A stretch of DNA of 13,675 bases from AV17 sp046262735 (GCA_046262735.1 JBHEMD010000194.1:1-13675); one strand, 5' to 3'. Numbered from the stretch's first letter, positions 1 through 7,383 are shown. A program made the numbers and translations. Notes: a model not told the origin generated them from the sequence alone.

Positions 1-464
1 CGAAGGAAAAAATGGTGCAGATTCACGGCGATATATTCGAGACGCGCTGTTCGCGCTGCGAGTTCAGCCGGAACGAGCAACAGCAAGAGCAAGAGCAAGA
101 GCAGGAGCACATTCCACGGTGCCCGCGGTGCGCAGCGCTGATGCGGCCGGGAGTGGTTTGGTTCGGGGAGATGCTCGACGCCCGCAAGATCGACATCGTC
201 CAGGATTATCTCAGGAGCGGCGGATGCGATTTGGTTCTCGTGATCGGCACCACGGCTTTATTCGGTTACATCAGCGATTGGGCGGTGCGCGCCCACCTTC
301 GCCAAGGCTCCGGCGTGCAAACGCGGGAGGGCGGAGAGCTGATCGAGATTAATCCCGAAGAGACGGCGTTATCACGCTTCGCGACTAAATCCATCCGCGA
401 ACCGGCGGCGGTCGCGTTGCCGAAATTAGTGGAAAGGTTGTTCGATTCGCGATCAGCACTGTAG
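1..464 (+). CDS. Sir2-family NAD-dependent protein deacylase (sirtuin), 5' partial
   Basis: This is the C-terminal part of a sirtuin, which removes acyl groups from protein lysines using NAD+ and releases nicotinamide. The frame is open to the left edge, so the Rossmann NAD-binding N-terminus lies outside the window; the ATG at 12 is internal (the preceding codons read Lys-Glu-Lys). Visible sirtuin signatures, numbered from that ATG, are the catalytic-His stretch QIHGDIFETRC (His5), a zinc-binding CxxC pair (Cys13/16 and Cys37/40), the block MRPGVVWFGEML, the NAD-contacting VIGTT segment and the EINPE motif near the C-terminus. Between the two CxxC pairs sits an acidic Glu-Gln repeat, made by a hexanucleotide GAGCAA-like tandem repeat (75-110). 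The TAG stop lies inside a palindromic repeat element that starts at 460. The family assignment is firm; the acyl specificity cannot be told. Confidence 0.9.
   Translation, partial: KEKMVQIHGDIFETRCSRCEFSRNEQQQEQEQEQEHIPRCPRCAALMRPGVVWFGEMLDARKIDIVQDYLRSGGCDLVLVIGTTALFGYISDWAVRAHLRQGSGVQTREGGELIEINPEETALSRFATKSIREPAAVALPKLVERLFDSRSAL
75..110 (+). repeat. In-frame GAGCAA-type microsatellite inside the sirtuin zinc finger
   Basis: GAG and CAA/CAG codons alternate here and encode a run of Glu and Gln residues between the two zinc CxxC pairs. The unit is six bases, so copy-number changes would keep the reading frame. It probably forms a solvent-exposed loop of variable length on the zinc module. 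Confidence 0.8.
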
Positions 465-512
465 GGGACGCTGTTAGCGTCCCGATTTGGGAAGCAGACT
501 GCTTTCCCTACA
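460..512. repeat. Palindromic repeat element 1 (GTAGGG...CCCTAC, two hairpins)
   Basis: The outer arms TGTAGGG (460-466) and CCCTACA (506-512) are perfectly complementary. Inside are two tandem hairpins: GGGACGCT/AGCGTCCC (465-472/476-483, loop GTT), perfect over 8 bp, and GGGAAGCA/TGCTTTCCC (489-496/500-508, 3-base loop, one bulged T). The design matches the element at 12341-12390. It follows the sirtuin gene and could also end transcription, but no T-run follows. A mobile REP-like origin is inferred from the architecture and recurrence. Confidence 0.75.
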
Positions 513-527
513 AAATTGTCGCGCAGC

Positions 528-546
528 GTTAGCGGCGAGCGCTAAC
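528..546. repeat. Small hairpin upstream of the decarboxylase
   Basis: GTTAGCG (528-534) and CGCTAAC (540-546) form a perfect 7-bp stem with a 5-base loop, ending 25 bases before the decarboxylase ATG. It may be part of the neighbouring repeat cluster or a leader structure in the mRNA; the sequence alone cannot decide. Confidence 0.5.
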
Positions 547-571
547 ATCAATACCAATTCCTAGCAAAACT

Positions 572-1975
572 ATGGCGAATGTTCCTTTCGATCGCTCGCG
601 CCTGTCGCTGCCGGCCGAAGAGATGCGGCGGTTTGGTTATCGCATTGTCGATTTATTGTCGGAGCATTTCGCCCGGATGTCGGACGGACCGGTGGGAGTG
701 AAAGCCGATCCGGCGCAGATCATCGCGTTGTTTGACCGCGATCCGCCGGAACAAAGTCGCGATCCGCAGGAGATTCTCCAGCAGCTCGAGCGCGACGTGC
801 TTCCGAACAATTTGCATGTCGATCATCTGCGCTTTTTCGCATTTGTGCCCGGGCCAAACAATTTTGTGAGCGCGATGGCCGACGCGCTCGCGGCCGGGTT
901 CAACGTTTTCAACGGCACCTGGTTTGGCGGATCGGCCGCCGCTGCGCTGGAGCTTGGACTTGTGCGTTGGCTCTGTCGTGTCTGCGGTTTATCGACGGAA
1001 GCGGGCGGTCTGTTTGTCAGCGGCGGCTCGATGGCCAATCTCACTGCGCTCGTCGCGGCACGGCACGCCCGCCTGCAGGATCGGGTCGAGGGCGCTACGA
1101 TTTATTTCTCGGATCAGACGCACTCGTCGGTGGAACGCGCCCTGCGCGTCATTGGCTTTGCGGCTGCGCAACTGCGCAAGATAGAGTCGGACGATGAATT
1201 CAGGCTGCCATTGAATGCGCTGCGCGCGGCCATCGCCGAAGATCGCTCGAGCGGGCTGCGGCCGTTCTGCATCATCGCCAATGCCGGCACGACGAATACC
1301 GGCGCGGTCGATCCGTTGCCGGAGCTCGCCGATTTGGCTGCGTCCGAAAACCTCTGGCTGCACATTGACGGCGCATTCGGCGCAGCTGCGATTTTGTCCG
1401 AACGCGGTCGAGCGATGTTGCGAGGGCTGGAGCGCGCCGATTCGATCACGCTCGATCCGCACAAATGGCTCTTCCAATCCTTTGAGTGCGGCTGCGTGCT
1501 GGTGCGCGACGCCGCGCTTTTAAAATCCGCGTTTCAGATCAAGGCCGATTATCTGCGCGACGTCCATCGCGTCGTCGAAGAATTCAACCCGTGCGACTAC
1601 GGCGTGCAGCTCACCCGGAGTTTTCGCGCGCTGAAGCTCTGGCTATCGCTCGAAACGTTCGGCGTCGCGGCTTTTCGCGAAGCGATCACGCGGGGATTCG
1701 AGCTGGCGGACGCGGCCGAGCGCGAGCTGCGCGCTCGCGACGGCTGGGAAATTCTCTCACCCGCGCAGATGGCCACGGTCTGTTTTCGTTTCGGTCGCGA
1801 CGACGAGCTTCAGACCAAACTTGTCGAACGAATGTTGAGCGACGGGTTTGCCCTGCTCACTTCCACCACGCTCAAAGGCGCGACTTCGCTTCGGCTTTGC
1901 ACGATCAACCCGCGCACGACGGAGCAAGACATTGTCGAAACGGTCAAGCGGCTCGACGGACTGGCGAGAAAATGA
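572..1975 (+). CDS. PLP-dependent group II amino-acid decarboxylase (aromatic-L-amino-acid decarboxylase-like)
   Basis: This is a 467-aa fold-type I pyridoxal-phosphate enzyme of the group II decarboxylase family, which converts an amino acid to an amine and CO2 in the cytoplasm. The PLP lysine is Lys298 in DPHKWLF. The PLP-ring Asp266 is in HIDGAFG, the phosphate-binding loop is SGGSMANL (150-157), the ring-stacking His184 is in DQTHSSVERA, and ANAGTTNTGAVDPL follows at 236-249. Length and motif order match aromatic-L-amino-acid, tyrosine and related decarboxylases. The substrate cannot be assigned; aromatic amino acids are the best guess from the HSSVERA and DPHKW context. No strong Shine-Dalgarno sequence precedes the ATG. 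The stop overlaps the start of the next gene (ATGA at 1972-1975), indicating translational coupling. Confidence 0.9.
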   Translation: MANVPFDRSRLSLPAEEMRRFGYRIVDLLSEHFARMSDGPVGVKADPAQIIALFDRDPPEQSRDPQEILQQLERDVLPNNLHVDHLRFFAFVPGPNNFVSAMADALAAGFNVFNGTWFGGSAAAALELGLVRWLCRVCGLSTEAGGLFVSGGSMANLTALVAARHARLQDRVEGATIYFSDQTHSSVERALRVIGFAAAQLRKIESDDEFRLPLNALRAAIAEDRSSGLRPFCIIANAGTTNTGAVDPLPELADLAASENLWLHIDGAFGAAAILSERGRAMLRGLERADSITLDPHKWLFQSFECGCVLVRDAALLKSAFQIKADYLRDVHRVVEEFNPCDYGVQLTRSFRALKLWLSLETFGVAAFREAITRGFELADAAERELRARDGWEILSPAQMATVCFRFGRDDELQTKLVERMLSDGFALLTSTTLKGATSLRLCTINPRTTEQDIVETVKRLDGLARK

Positions 1976-2367
1976 TCTCGCAAGCGCGGCCTCCGCTCGG
2001 CATCAAATTGCTCGCGGTCTTCTTCGCATTTGGCGCCGCTGTTTGTTTGATCACAATTATCGCGCTGCTTTTTCCGGGTGGCGCGCTCGAGCCAATCTGG
2101 CGGCTGAATCCGGAGGCGCACGCGCAATTTCAAAAAATAGGCAGATTGTCGACCTTGCTCATGCTTGTGGTCGGGTCGGCCTGCGCGCTGGCGGCGATTG
2201 GACTGGCGACGCGCGCGCAATGGGGTCGGCCGCTGGCGCTTGGCATTCTGGGGGTCAATCTAGTCGGCGACTTGCTGAACGTGTTGCTGCGCCACGATCC
2301 GCGGACCCTGATCGGTCTGCCGATTGGCGGCGCGATGATCGCTTACCTGCTGATCGCACGGAGATAG
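1972..2367 (+). CDS. Small integral membrane protein, function unknown
   Basis: This 131-aa protein starts at the ATG that overlaps the decarboxylase TGA, in a different reading frame. A longer in-frame extension upstream exists only as a shadow inside the decarboxylase. It has about four hydrophobic segments: residues near 10-35 (IKLLAVFFAFGAAVCLI), 58-80, 83-105 and the C-terminal ILIGLPIGG-like stretch, with a short loop containing WRLNPEAHAQF after the first. It resembles small four-helix inner-membrane proteins of unknown function. Co-translation with the decarboxylase suggests joint expression, but no functional link is shown. Its 3' end overlaps the convergent metallo-hydrolase gene by 25 bp. 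Confidence 0.75.
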   Translation: MISQARPPLGIKLLAVFFAFGAAVCLITIIALLFPGGALEPIWRLNPEAHAQFQKIGRLSTLLMLVVGSACALAAIGLATRAQWGRPLALGILGVNLVGDLLNVLLRHDPRTLIGLPIGGAMIAYLLIARR

Positions 2368-3149
2368 CGTTGGGTCGAGCGGACAACTGAATCCTTCGCG
2401 TTACCAGGAACGTTTGCTTTCCACCACGCGCCGTGGATTTGGTCGAAGGCGAATGGTTCAATCGATTTAACGATGCGATGGACGGCAGTCGGGCCGAGCG
2501 GAATGAGATTCGGATAACTGCGCATGAAACTGACATAGCGGCGGTCTTGCGCCACTTGAATAATGTCTCCGGTCAAAAGCGCACCTTTGCCGTCCGCGCC
2601 GGCCGGCCAATGCAGCACGGTGCCGCCCTCGAAATGCCCGCCGCACTTGATCAGCGTCAGATCATCCCAGAGTCGCCGCGTTGTTCCGTCCCAAAACTCG
2701 ATCCGCGGGCTCGGCCGCATGACCCATTGTCGATCTTGCGCGTGCAAAAATATTCGGGCCTCGAAGCGCTCCGCCCACTCGACCATCCCGGAATAGAAAT
2801 GGGGATGCGAAACGGCGATCGCGCCAATACCGCCGTGGGCTTTGACTGCGGCGATGGTTTGGTCATCGAGCAGCGAGATGCAGTCCCAGAGGAGATTTCC
2901 GCCGGACGTTTGCAACAGCAATGCGCGCTGACCGATGGCGAATTGCGGCTCGCTGCCGATGCCGAGTAGCTGCGGCGCTTCTTCTTCGAAGCGGTTGTGA
3001 TGATCGGCGGCGAGTTTTTCAAGCGTCGTCCATTTCTGGCCTGCCTGCCGCACGAACTGCCGTTCATCTTCACAAATCGGACAGCGCGTCGGCGGCGCGG
3101 CAGTCTCGGCGAACTGCGTTCCGCATTGGACGCAGATAAAATTCTCCAT
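2343..3149 (-). CDS. MBL-fold metallo-hydrolase with N-terminal zinc-ribbon
   Basis: This is a 268-aa cytoplasmic protein. The ATG at 3149 is preferred over a TTG at 3188 because the protein then opens with MENFICVQCGTQF, a natural start for a rubredoxin-like knuckle (Cys6, Cys9, Cys23, Cys26). The metallo-beta-lactamase fold follows: a WDCISLLDD strand, then SHPHFYSGMVEW where canonical enzymes have HxHxDH (here His115 and His117 only), then GGHFEGG (His172), LLTGDI (Asp195) and a C-terminal AFDQIHGAWW. The metal site is thus a variant of the usual one, with Phe-Tyr replacing the Asp-His half. The family is recurrent in bacteria as an uncharacterised MBL-fold protein; the substrate is unknown. 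It lies downstream of the GIN-domain lipoprotein on the same strand with a spacer of about 78 bp. Confidence 0.85.
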   Translation of the reverse strand: MENFICVQCGTQFAETAAPPTRCPICEDERQFVRQAGQKWTTLEKLAADHHNRFEEEAPQLLGIGSEPQFAIGQRALLLQTSGGNLLWDCISLLDDQTIAAVKAHGGIGAIAVSHPHFYSGMVEWAERFEARIFLHAQDRQWVMRPSPRIEFWDGTTRRLWDDLTLIKCGGHFEGGTVLHWPAGADGKGALLTGDIIQVAQDRRYVSFMRSYPNLIPLGPTAVHRIVKSIEPFAFDQIHGAWWKANVPGNAKDSVVRSTQRYLRAISR

Positions 3150-3165
3150 CGCGCGATGCTCTGTA

Positions 3166-3186
3166 GCGGCGATCTGCAATCGTCGC
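3166..3186. repeat. Imperfect hairpin between the GIN-lipoprotein and MBL genes
   Basis: GCGGCGAT (3166-3173) and ATCGTCGC (3179-3186) pair over 8 positions with one G-T wobble and a 5-base loop. It is preceded by CTGTA, reminiscent of the TGTAGGG ends elsewhere in the window. It sits in the 78-bp spacer upstream of the MBL-fold gene. Role unknown; it may be another dispersed repeat. Confidence 0.35.
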
Positions 3187-3227
3187 AAACCCTCTGGATG
3201 GCGTGTCCCTCCGTCTGCGACGCGGGC

Positions 3228-3875
3228 TTAGTCCTTATGGTGAATGGAGCCGGCGCCGGTAACGTGTTTCTCAATCGTCTTCGGATTGCCGAAATAAGTC
3301 ACGTCGCCTGCGCCGGTGATCGCGACGCGCAGGGTGTCGCTCGCATTTACCGACGCGCTCGCCGCGCCCGTGGTGGAAATCTGCACGATGCGCGCCTGGA
3401 GCGACTTCGCCTTTAAATCGCTTGCCCCCGTCATGTCGGCGAGCAACTCATCCACTGCGCCATCGAGCGTCACATCGGCTGCGCCGCTCGATTCGACGGC
3501 GAACCGCGGACCGGTGAGTCCGCTCATTTTCAAATCACCCGCGCCACTGAGCTTGACCGCGGAACGCGTCGAACTAAAGACGACCACCTTTATCCCATGG
3601 CGCGGGTGGACACGTTCGCGGGTCCGCAGCTCGAGGCGATTGTCGATCTTACGGGTCACGATGTAAGGGAGAAGATTTTCATCGGTCGTGATGCTGATTG
3701 AGGCCGGCCCGTTGCGCCATTCAATGTCGAACCCGCCGCGCGCGTCAATTTCAGAAAAATCTTCGATCGTGCGCTGGTCGGTGACGATGTGGCCATTGCC
3801 GCGGATTCCCTGCCAGTTGCAAGCGGAGAGCGTCACCGCCGCGATGCTCAGAAGCGAAATGCAAATTTTCTTCAT
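3228..3875 (-). CDS. GIN-domain (DUF2807) lipoprotein
   Basis: This is a 215-aa exported lipoprotein. The ATG at 3875 gives a clean N-terminus: MKK, a hydrophobic core, then the lipobox LSAC with Cys19 as the lipidated residue. An upstream extension to 3929 would bury the signal peptide and is rejected. After the lipobox come GNGHIVTDQRTIEDFSEIDA and FDIEW, then a repetitive beta-solenoid rich in Ser-Gly-Ala (LSGAGDLKMSGL, ESSGAADVTLDG, MTGASDLKAKSL, VTGAGSIHHKD). This is characteristic of the putative auto-transporter adhesin head GIN domain. The family is widespread in envelope-associated proteins of unknown function. It is the middle gene of three on the minus strand. Confidence 0.85.
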   Translation of the reverse strand: MKKICISLLSIAAVTLSACNWQGIRGNGHIVTDQRTIEDFSEIDARGGFDIEWRNGPASISITTDENLLPYIVTRKIDNRLELRTRERVHPRHGIKVVVFSSTRSAVKLSGAGDLKMSGLTGPRFAVESSGAADVTLDGAVDELLADMTGASDLKAKSLQARIVQISTTGAASASVNASDTLRVAITGAGDVTYFGNPKTIEKHVTGAGSIHHKD

Positions 3876-3978
3876 AAGTAGAAGCCTGCTTTGTTTGTTC
3901 GATGCGGTATGGGCCGGCTTCGGATTCAAAAAAATGACTGGTGGATCGGCGGCTCCGTCGGATGATGCTAATAATTAA

Positions 3979-4002
3979 GATCGAGCAAGGGAATGCTCGA
4001 TC
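3979..4002 (-). terminator. Probable terminator of the 4006-5019 gene
   Basis: On the minus strand the perfect 9-bp stem GATCGAGCA/TGCTCGATC with a 6-base loop begins four bases after the TAG stop and is followed by TTAATTATT. This resembles an intrinsic terminator, although the T-run is interrupted. A wider pair GGTGGATCG (3940-3948) and CGATCCACC (3998-4006) offers an alternative fold, so this could also be a repeat element. Confidence 0.55.
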
Positions 4003-4005
4003 CAC

Positions 4006-5019
4006 CTACTTTGTGATTTTGAGCCTGGCGGACTCAAATAGTTCGGCGCCGACATAAAAGTCGACGCGATAATCACCCGGCGCCCAGCCGGTGTCGGGCC
4101 GCGAGAGGGTGAAAACGCCATATGCCTCCGGGCTATTCGCAATGGTTGAGGCTTCGTCAACGATGTAATCCGGAGGCGCAACGCCCGCGACGTTCTCCGC
4201 GATCCAGACAACGCGAATTTTCGCCGGCGTTGGCAGATCATGTCCCTGCCAGCGGGCGTAAACCTTCGATGTATCGGTGGAGAACTGATCGGTCGGATCG
4301 CCGGTCGGCGTACTCGCGACCTGGAGAGAAATCTTCTTCGGTGCGGTGAGCGGCTTCACATTCGGTCGCGCCGCAATTTTCGGCGGTTCCTTTAGTTCAA
4401 GTGAGATGCGCCGCAGTAAATTGCCCTCCGGCGTCTTTGTTGTGGTCACGTCTTTGACGATGCCCGTGCCGGTGGCGAACCAGCGGTCGATCGTCATCGG
4501 AATCGGCTCGGTTTGTTCGCCGTGGATATGAACTGCGCGAAAGCTGCCTGCCGGAACATCGACATTTTCCGGCCCGATGACTTCATACCGCTGACTCACC
4601 TTTGAACCGGCGAGTGTGGTGAAGAAGTCCCAGGTGATGCCCGGCTGCAACGGACTGGCCACCATCGTCTGCGGCGGGTCCAGCGCCGTCACCTTGCCGA
4701 ACTGATCAATCCGGCCGGCGCAAAAGATCCCGTGCTCGTTCACGATCATGAGGTCGGCGTTGGTGATAGCGTCGTCGCGGAGCATCTCGAATTTCCAGAG
4801 CGTGCGCGCGTTGAGGTCCTGGGTGCCGTTGATCCGGTAGGTCGCGAGGCGATGAATTGTTCGCGCGCCCTGTGACCGCCCGCCGAACGAAAGATCGGGC
4901 CCGGCCTTCTCGGTCATTTCGTAGAGCCACGTCATCCCATCCATGGTTGGGATCAATTGTTCGGCCGAGCTTCGCGTCAGCGCTGTCACAGCGAGGATGA
5001 GAGCTACAAACGGTCGCAT
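4006..5019 (-). CDS. Exported two-domain protein of unknown function
   Basis: This is a 337-aa protein starting at the ATG at 5019, which gives a signal peptide (MRPFVALILAVTALTRSSAE). A TTG at 5055 would add 12 residues in front of it and is less likely. The region after the signal (roughly residues 25-215) looks like a beta-rich domain, with NGTQDLNARTLWKFEM, QPGITWDFFTTLAG, YEVIGPENVDVPAGSFRAVHI and DRWFATGTGIVKDVTTTKTPEG. This layout recalls DUF3108-type periplasmic proteins. After a Pro/Lys-rich linker, the last ~90 residues (DTSKVYARWQGHDLP, RVVWIAENVAGVAPPDY, SRPDTGWAPGDYRVDFYVG) read as an Ig-like or beta-sandwich domain. No catalytic motif is visible. It is divergent from the phosphodiesterase gene at 5099, with a 79-bp shared upstream region. 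Confidence 0.75.
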   Translation of the reverse strand: MRPFVALILAVTALTRSSAEQLIPTMDGMTWLYEMTEKAGPDLSFGGRSQGARTIHRLATYRINGTQDLNARTLWKFEMLRDDAITNADLMIVNEHGIFCAGRIDQFGKVTALDPPQTMVASPLQPGITWDFFTTLAGSKVSQRYEVIGPENVDVPAGSFRAVHIHGEQTEPIPMTIDRWFATGTGIVKDVTTTKTPEGNLLRRISLELKEPPKIAARPNVKPLTAPKKISLQVASTPTGDPTDQFSTDTSKVYARWQGHDLPTPAKIRVVWIAENVAGVAPPDYIVDEASTIANSPEAYGVFTLSRPDTGWAPGDYRVDFYVGAELFESARLKITK

Positions 5020-5098
5020 GAGGCCGGACGCTAGAAAGCCTGCGTCAAGCGTCAACCTCTCCTCGTCAGGCGCGTCGGATCGGTTATTCTTTTCCGCG
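5020..5098. promoter_or_regulatory. Divergent intergenic region between two exported-protein genes
   Basis: The 79 bp between the two divergent start codons must hold the promoters for both genes, unless they extend into the coding regions. A TTGACG word is present on the minus strand near 5050, but I see no convincing -10 at a proper distance. The function is inferred from gene orientation alone. Confidence 0.35.
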
Positions 5099-6667
5099 AT
5101 GTGGCGGCGAAATTACCTCTGGATATTCCTGCCGATCGCGTGTGGCTGGTTTGCACACTCCCTCAACGCACAGGCGCCGTCTCCCGATCCGCGTCATGTC
5201 GTCGTCGTGGTTTGGGACGGGATGCGGCCCGACATGATGACGGAAAAGAATTGTCCGGTGCTTTGGCGACTCGCGCAGGAGGGCGTCTTTTTTCGCAATC
5301 ATCACGCCGTCTATCCCACGGCTACGAACGTCAACGGCACTGCGCTCGTGACCGGTTTTTATCCCGCGCGCTCCGGCATCATCGCAAACCATGAGTACCG
5401 GCCGGCGATCGACTGGCGCGGAGTCGTTGACGTGAGCGAAGCGGCAGTCGTGCGCAAAGGCGACGAAGCGGCCGCTGGAAAATATCTCGCCGTGCCGACC
5501 ATCGCGGAGCTGGTGCGCGCTGCCGGCGGCCGAACCGTTACGGCCAGCGCAAAGACTATCGGGTTATTGCTCGATCGACATCTTGATGCGGCGCGCGACA
5601 AAGGGTCAGCCGCGCTTTTTTCCGGCGCGATGCAATCGCCCGAAAATCTGGCCGCAATCGTCTCGCAACTCGGACCGTTTCCGCGGTTGAGCTTCGCCGA
5701 GAAAGATTTGTGGACGACAAAGGCGTTAACCGAGATTTTTTGGAAAGAGAACCTGCCGGTTTTTTCGCTCCTTTGGTTAAGTGAACCGGACGGGACGCAG
5801 CATGAAGCCGCGCCCGGGTCGCCGGCTGCGCTGGCCGCGATCAAATCGAGCGACGATAACCTCGAGCGCGTCCTGCATGCGTTGGACCGACACAAGGCGA
5901 CGCCCAACACGGATGTGTTCGTTGTGTCAGACCACGGTTTTTCGACAATCGGACGGTCGATCGATCTTCGGAAGATTCTCAAGGACGCTGGTTTTGACGC
6001 AGTGACGCAGTTCGCGACTGAGCGAAAGCCCGGCCAGATCATGCTCGCCGGGAACGGGGGCACTGTTTTTTTCTACGTCATCGGGCACGACGGGGCGGTG
6101 ACGGCTCGCCTGGTTGAGTTCCTGCAACAGGCAGACTTCACCGGTGTGATTTTCACGCGCGACAAACTGCCCGGCACATTTGGTTTGGACGCAGCCAACA
6201 TCCTTGATGAACAGGCGCCCGACGTGGCGATGGCGTTTCGGTGGAATGAAAACAAAAACCAGTTCGGCCTCCCCGGAATGATCGACGCAGATTCGCAGCG
6301 CGCGGCCGGCAACGGGACGCACGTAACCTTGAGTAAATTCGACGTGCACAACACCCTCATCGCCGTGGGACCTGATTTTCGCCGCGGCGCAACTGACGAT
6401 TTGCCGAGCGGCAATGTCGATCTTGTACCCACGATTCTGCGCATTCTTGGCATTACGCCGCCGCGACCACTCGAAGGTCGCGTCTTGAGTGAGGCGCTCA
6501 ACAACATGCATAACACCGCGGCGCGTGCGGAGGTGGAAACGGTCGAGGCCAAAAGAGAATTGCCAGCGGGGACCTGGCGCCAATCGCTCCGGACTTCGCG
6601 CATTGGCGGCAATGTTTATCTGGATCAGGGCAATGGCGAGTACGCGCGTCGCGAGAAGCAACCCTGA
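5099..6667 (+). CDS. Secreted alkaline-phosphatase-superfamily phosphodiesterase (NPP-like)
   Basis: This 522-aa protein starts at the ATG at 5099, which directly precedes a signal peptide (MWRRNYLWIFLPIACGWFAH, then Ala-rich to about residue 26); the reading frame is open farther left but overlaps the divergent gene. Core motifs of the type I phosphodiesterase/nucleotide pyrophosphatase family are complete: metal Asp40 in VVWDGMRPD, a likely nucleophile Thr76 in YPTATNVNGTALVTGFYP, Asp231/His235 in SEPDGTQHEAAPGSP, Asp278/His279 in VSDHGFSTI, and His408 in GNGTHVTLSKFDVHNTLIAVGP. It should hydrolyse phosphodiester or phosphonate-like substrates in the periplasm or outside the cell using two zinc ions. 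The substrate is not predictable. Neighbouring genes give no clear pathway. Confidence 0.88.
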   Translation: MWRRNYLWIFLPIACGWFAHSLNAQAPSPDPRHVVVVVWDGMRPDMMTEKNCPVLWRLAQEGVFFRNHHAVYPTATNVNGTALVTGFYPARSGIIANHEYRPAIDWRGVVDVSEAAVVRKGDEAAAGKYLAVPTIAELVRAAGGRTVTASAKTIGLLLDRHLDAARDKGSAALFSGAMQSPENLAAIVSQLGPFPRLSFAEKDLWTTKALTEIFWKENLPVFSLLWLSEPDGTQHEAAPGSPAALAAIKSSDDNLERVLHALDRHKATPNTDVFVVSDHGFSTIGRSIDLRKILKDAGFDAVTQFATERKPGQIMLAGNGGTVFFYVIGHDGAVTARLVEFLQQADFTGVIFTRDKLPGTFGLDAANILDEQAPDVAMAFRWNENKNQFGLPGMIDADSQRAAGNGTHVTLSKFDVHNTLIAVGPDFRRGATDDLPSGNVDLVPTILRILGITPPRPLEGRVLSEALNNMHNTAARAEVETVEAKRELPAGTWRQSLRTSRIGGNVYLDQGNGEYARREKQP

Positions 6668-6793
6668 GTCGCGGCGATCAGCCGGCTTGCAAGCAATGCA
6701 GTCCTTGTCGAAGAAACGCCGAGATCGGGCCGGGCAAGGTTAGTTTCGAGCCGAACGATGCGGTCGGAGCGCCCGGCCAATCCGATTCCTCTA

Positions 6794-6824
6794 TTGAAGA
6801 CAAAAGCTTGGGGCGTAGTATTAT
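6794..6824 (+). promoter_or_regulatory. Weak candidate promoter for the small secreted protein gene
   Basis: TTGAAG (6794-6799) is followed by TATTAT (6819-6824), a fair -10 match but with a long 19-bp spacer. Together with the 278-bp spacer before the next gene, it implies a leader of roughly 115 bases. Only suggestive. Confidence 0.25.
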
Positions 6825-6945
6825 GCCCGGAGTGAACGTGCCTTCGTTCAAGGGAGACTGAAGCGGCCTGATCACGATGTATGGTCAGTGCCGATCGGTC
6901 GGCGAAGGCCGAAAGAAACTGGAACACTAAAAAGGGAAAAACAAA

Positions 6946-7383
6946 ATGAACGTGGTCAAAGCAAGTAAGTTAGTAATTATCGCGGCTGGTTGTTTGGGAA
7001 TGGCTGGACTCGCACATGGTCAGGGCAGAGGCGGAGGCGGTGGATTTGGACCCATGAACAATCCCGGTTTAAGCCACATGAGCAGTCAGGGATCCGACCA
7101 TTCGGCATTCGGCCGGCAGAACGCTCAAAACCACATCAATCAGGACAACGCGTCAGACACGAGTAAAGCTGATCGGAAGCGCGATCGCCGTGCGCAGATG
7201 CGCAAGCTCAAAAGAGAACTGAAGGCGCGGCACGACCAACTGGAACAGCGCGCAGAGCAGAATGGAACGACCGACGCAAAATTCCATGAAACAGCCCAGG
7301 AGTTGAAGGACCGCCGGGCAGAGGCGAGCGACCAGAAGCAAGAGTTCAAGGAAAGGCACCAAGACGCGACGAGCCATCCGTAA
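6946..7383 (+). CDS. Small secreted charged coiled-coil protein, function unknown
   Basis: This is a 145-aa protein with an N-terminal signal peptide (KLVIIAAGCLGMAGLAHG, cleavage near residue 25) and an AAAGGGA ribosome-binding site 9 bases before the ATG. The mature part starts with a Gly-rich stretch, then a Ser/Asn/His-rich linker (40-70), then a strongly charged Lys/Arg/Glu region (75-140) that should form an alpha-helical coiled coil. The layout recalls small periplasmic helical proteins, such as the Spy/CpxP type, but the LTxxQ repeats of that family are absent, so I do not assign it. It stands alone, with a long leader and a strong terminator, so it is probably a monocistronic and possibly well-expressed gene. 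Confidence 0.75.
   Translation: MNVVKASKLVIIAAGCLGMAGLAHGQGRGGGGGFGPMNNPGLSHMSSQGSDHSAFGRQNAQNHINQDNASDTSKADRKRDRRAQMRKLKRELKARHDQLEQRAEQNGTTDAKFHETAQELKDRRAEASDQKQEFKERHQDATSHP

Noticed and set aside
1..464. Sir2 as part of an antiphage system (Thoeris- or DSR-like)
   Set aside because: The visible part has the standard zinc module and EINPE motif of housekeeping deacylases, and there is no TIR, nuclease or other defence partner next to it.
989..1477. Minus-strand open frame inside the decarboxylase
   Set aside because: It lies over the catalytic core of the PLP enzyme and reads as Arg/Gln-rich noise.
5927..6661. Long minus-strand open frame opposite the phosphodiesterase
   Set aside because: It is the antisense shadow of a gene with all catalytic motifs intact; no family features in its own translation.
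6728..6778. Inverted repeat GGCCGGGC/GCCCGGCC with a 35-base loop after the phosphodiesterase gene
   Set aside because: An 8-bp GC-only match at this distance is expected often in GC-rich DNA, and no T-run follows.
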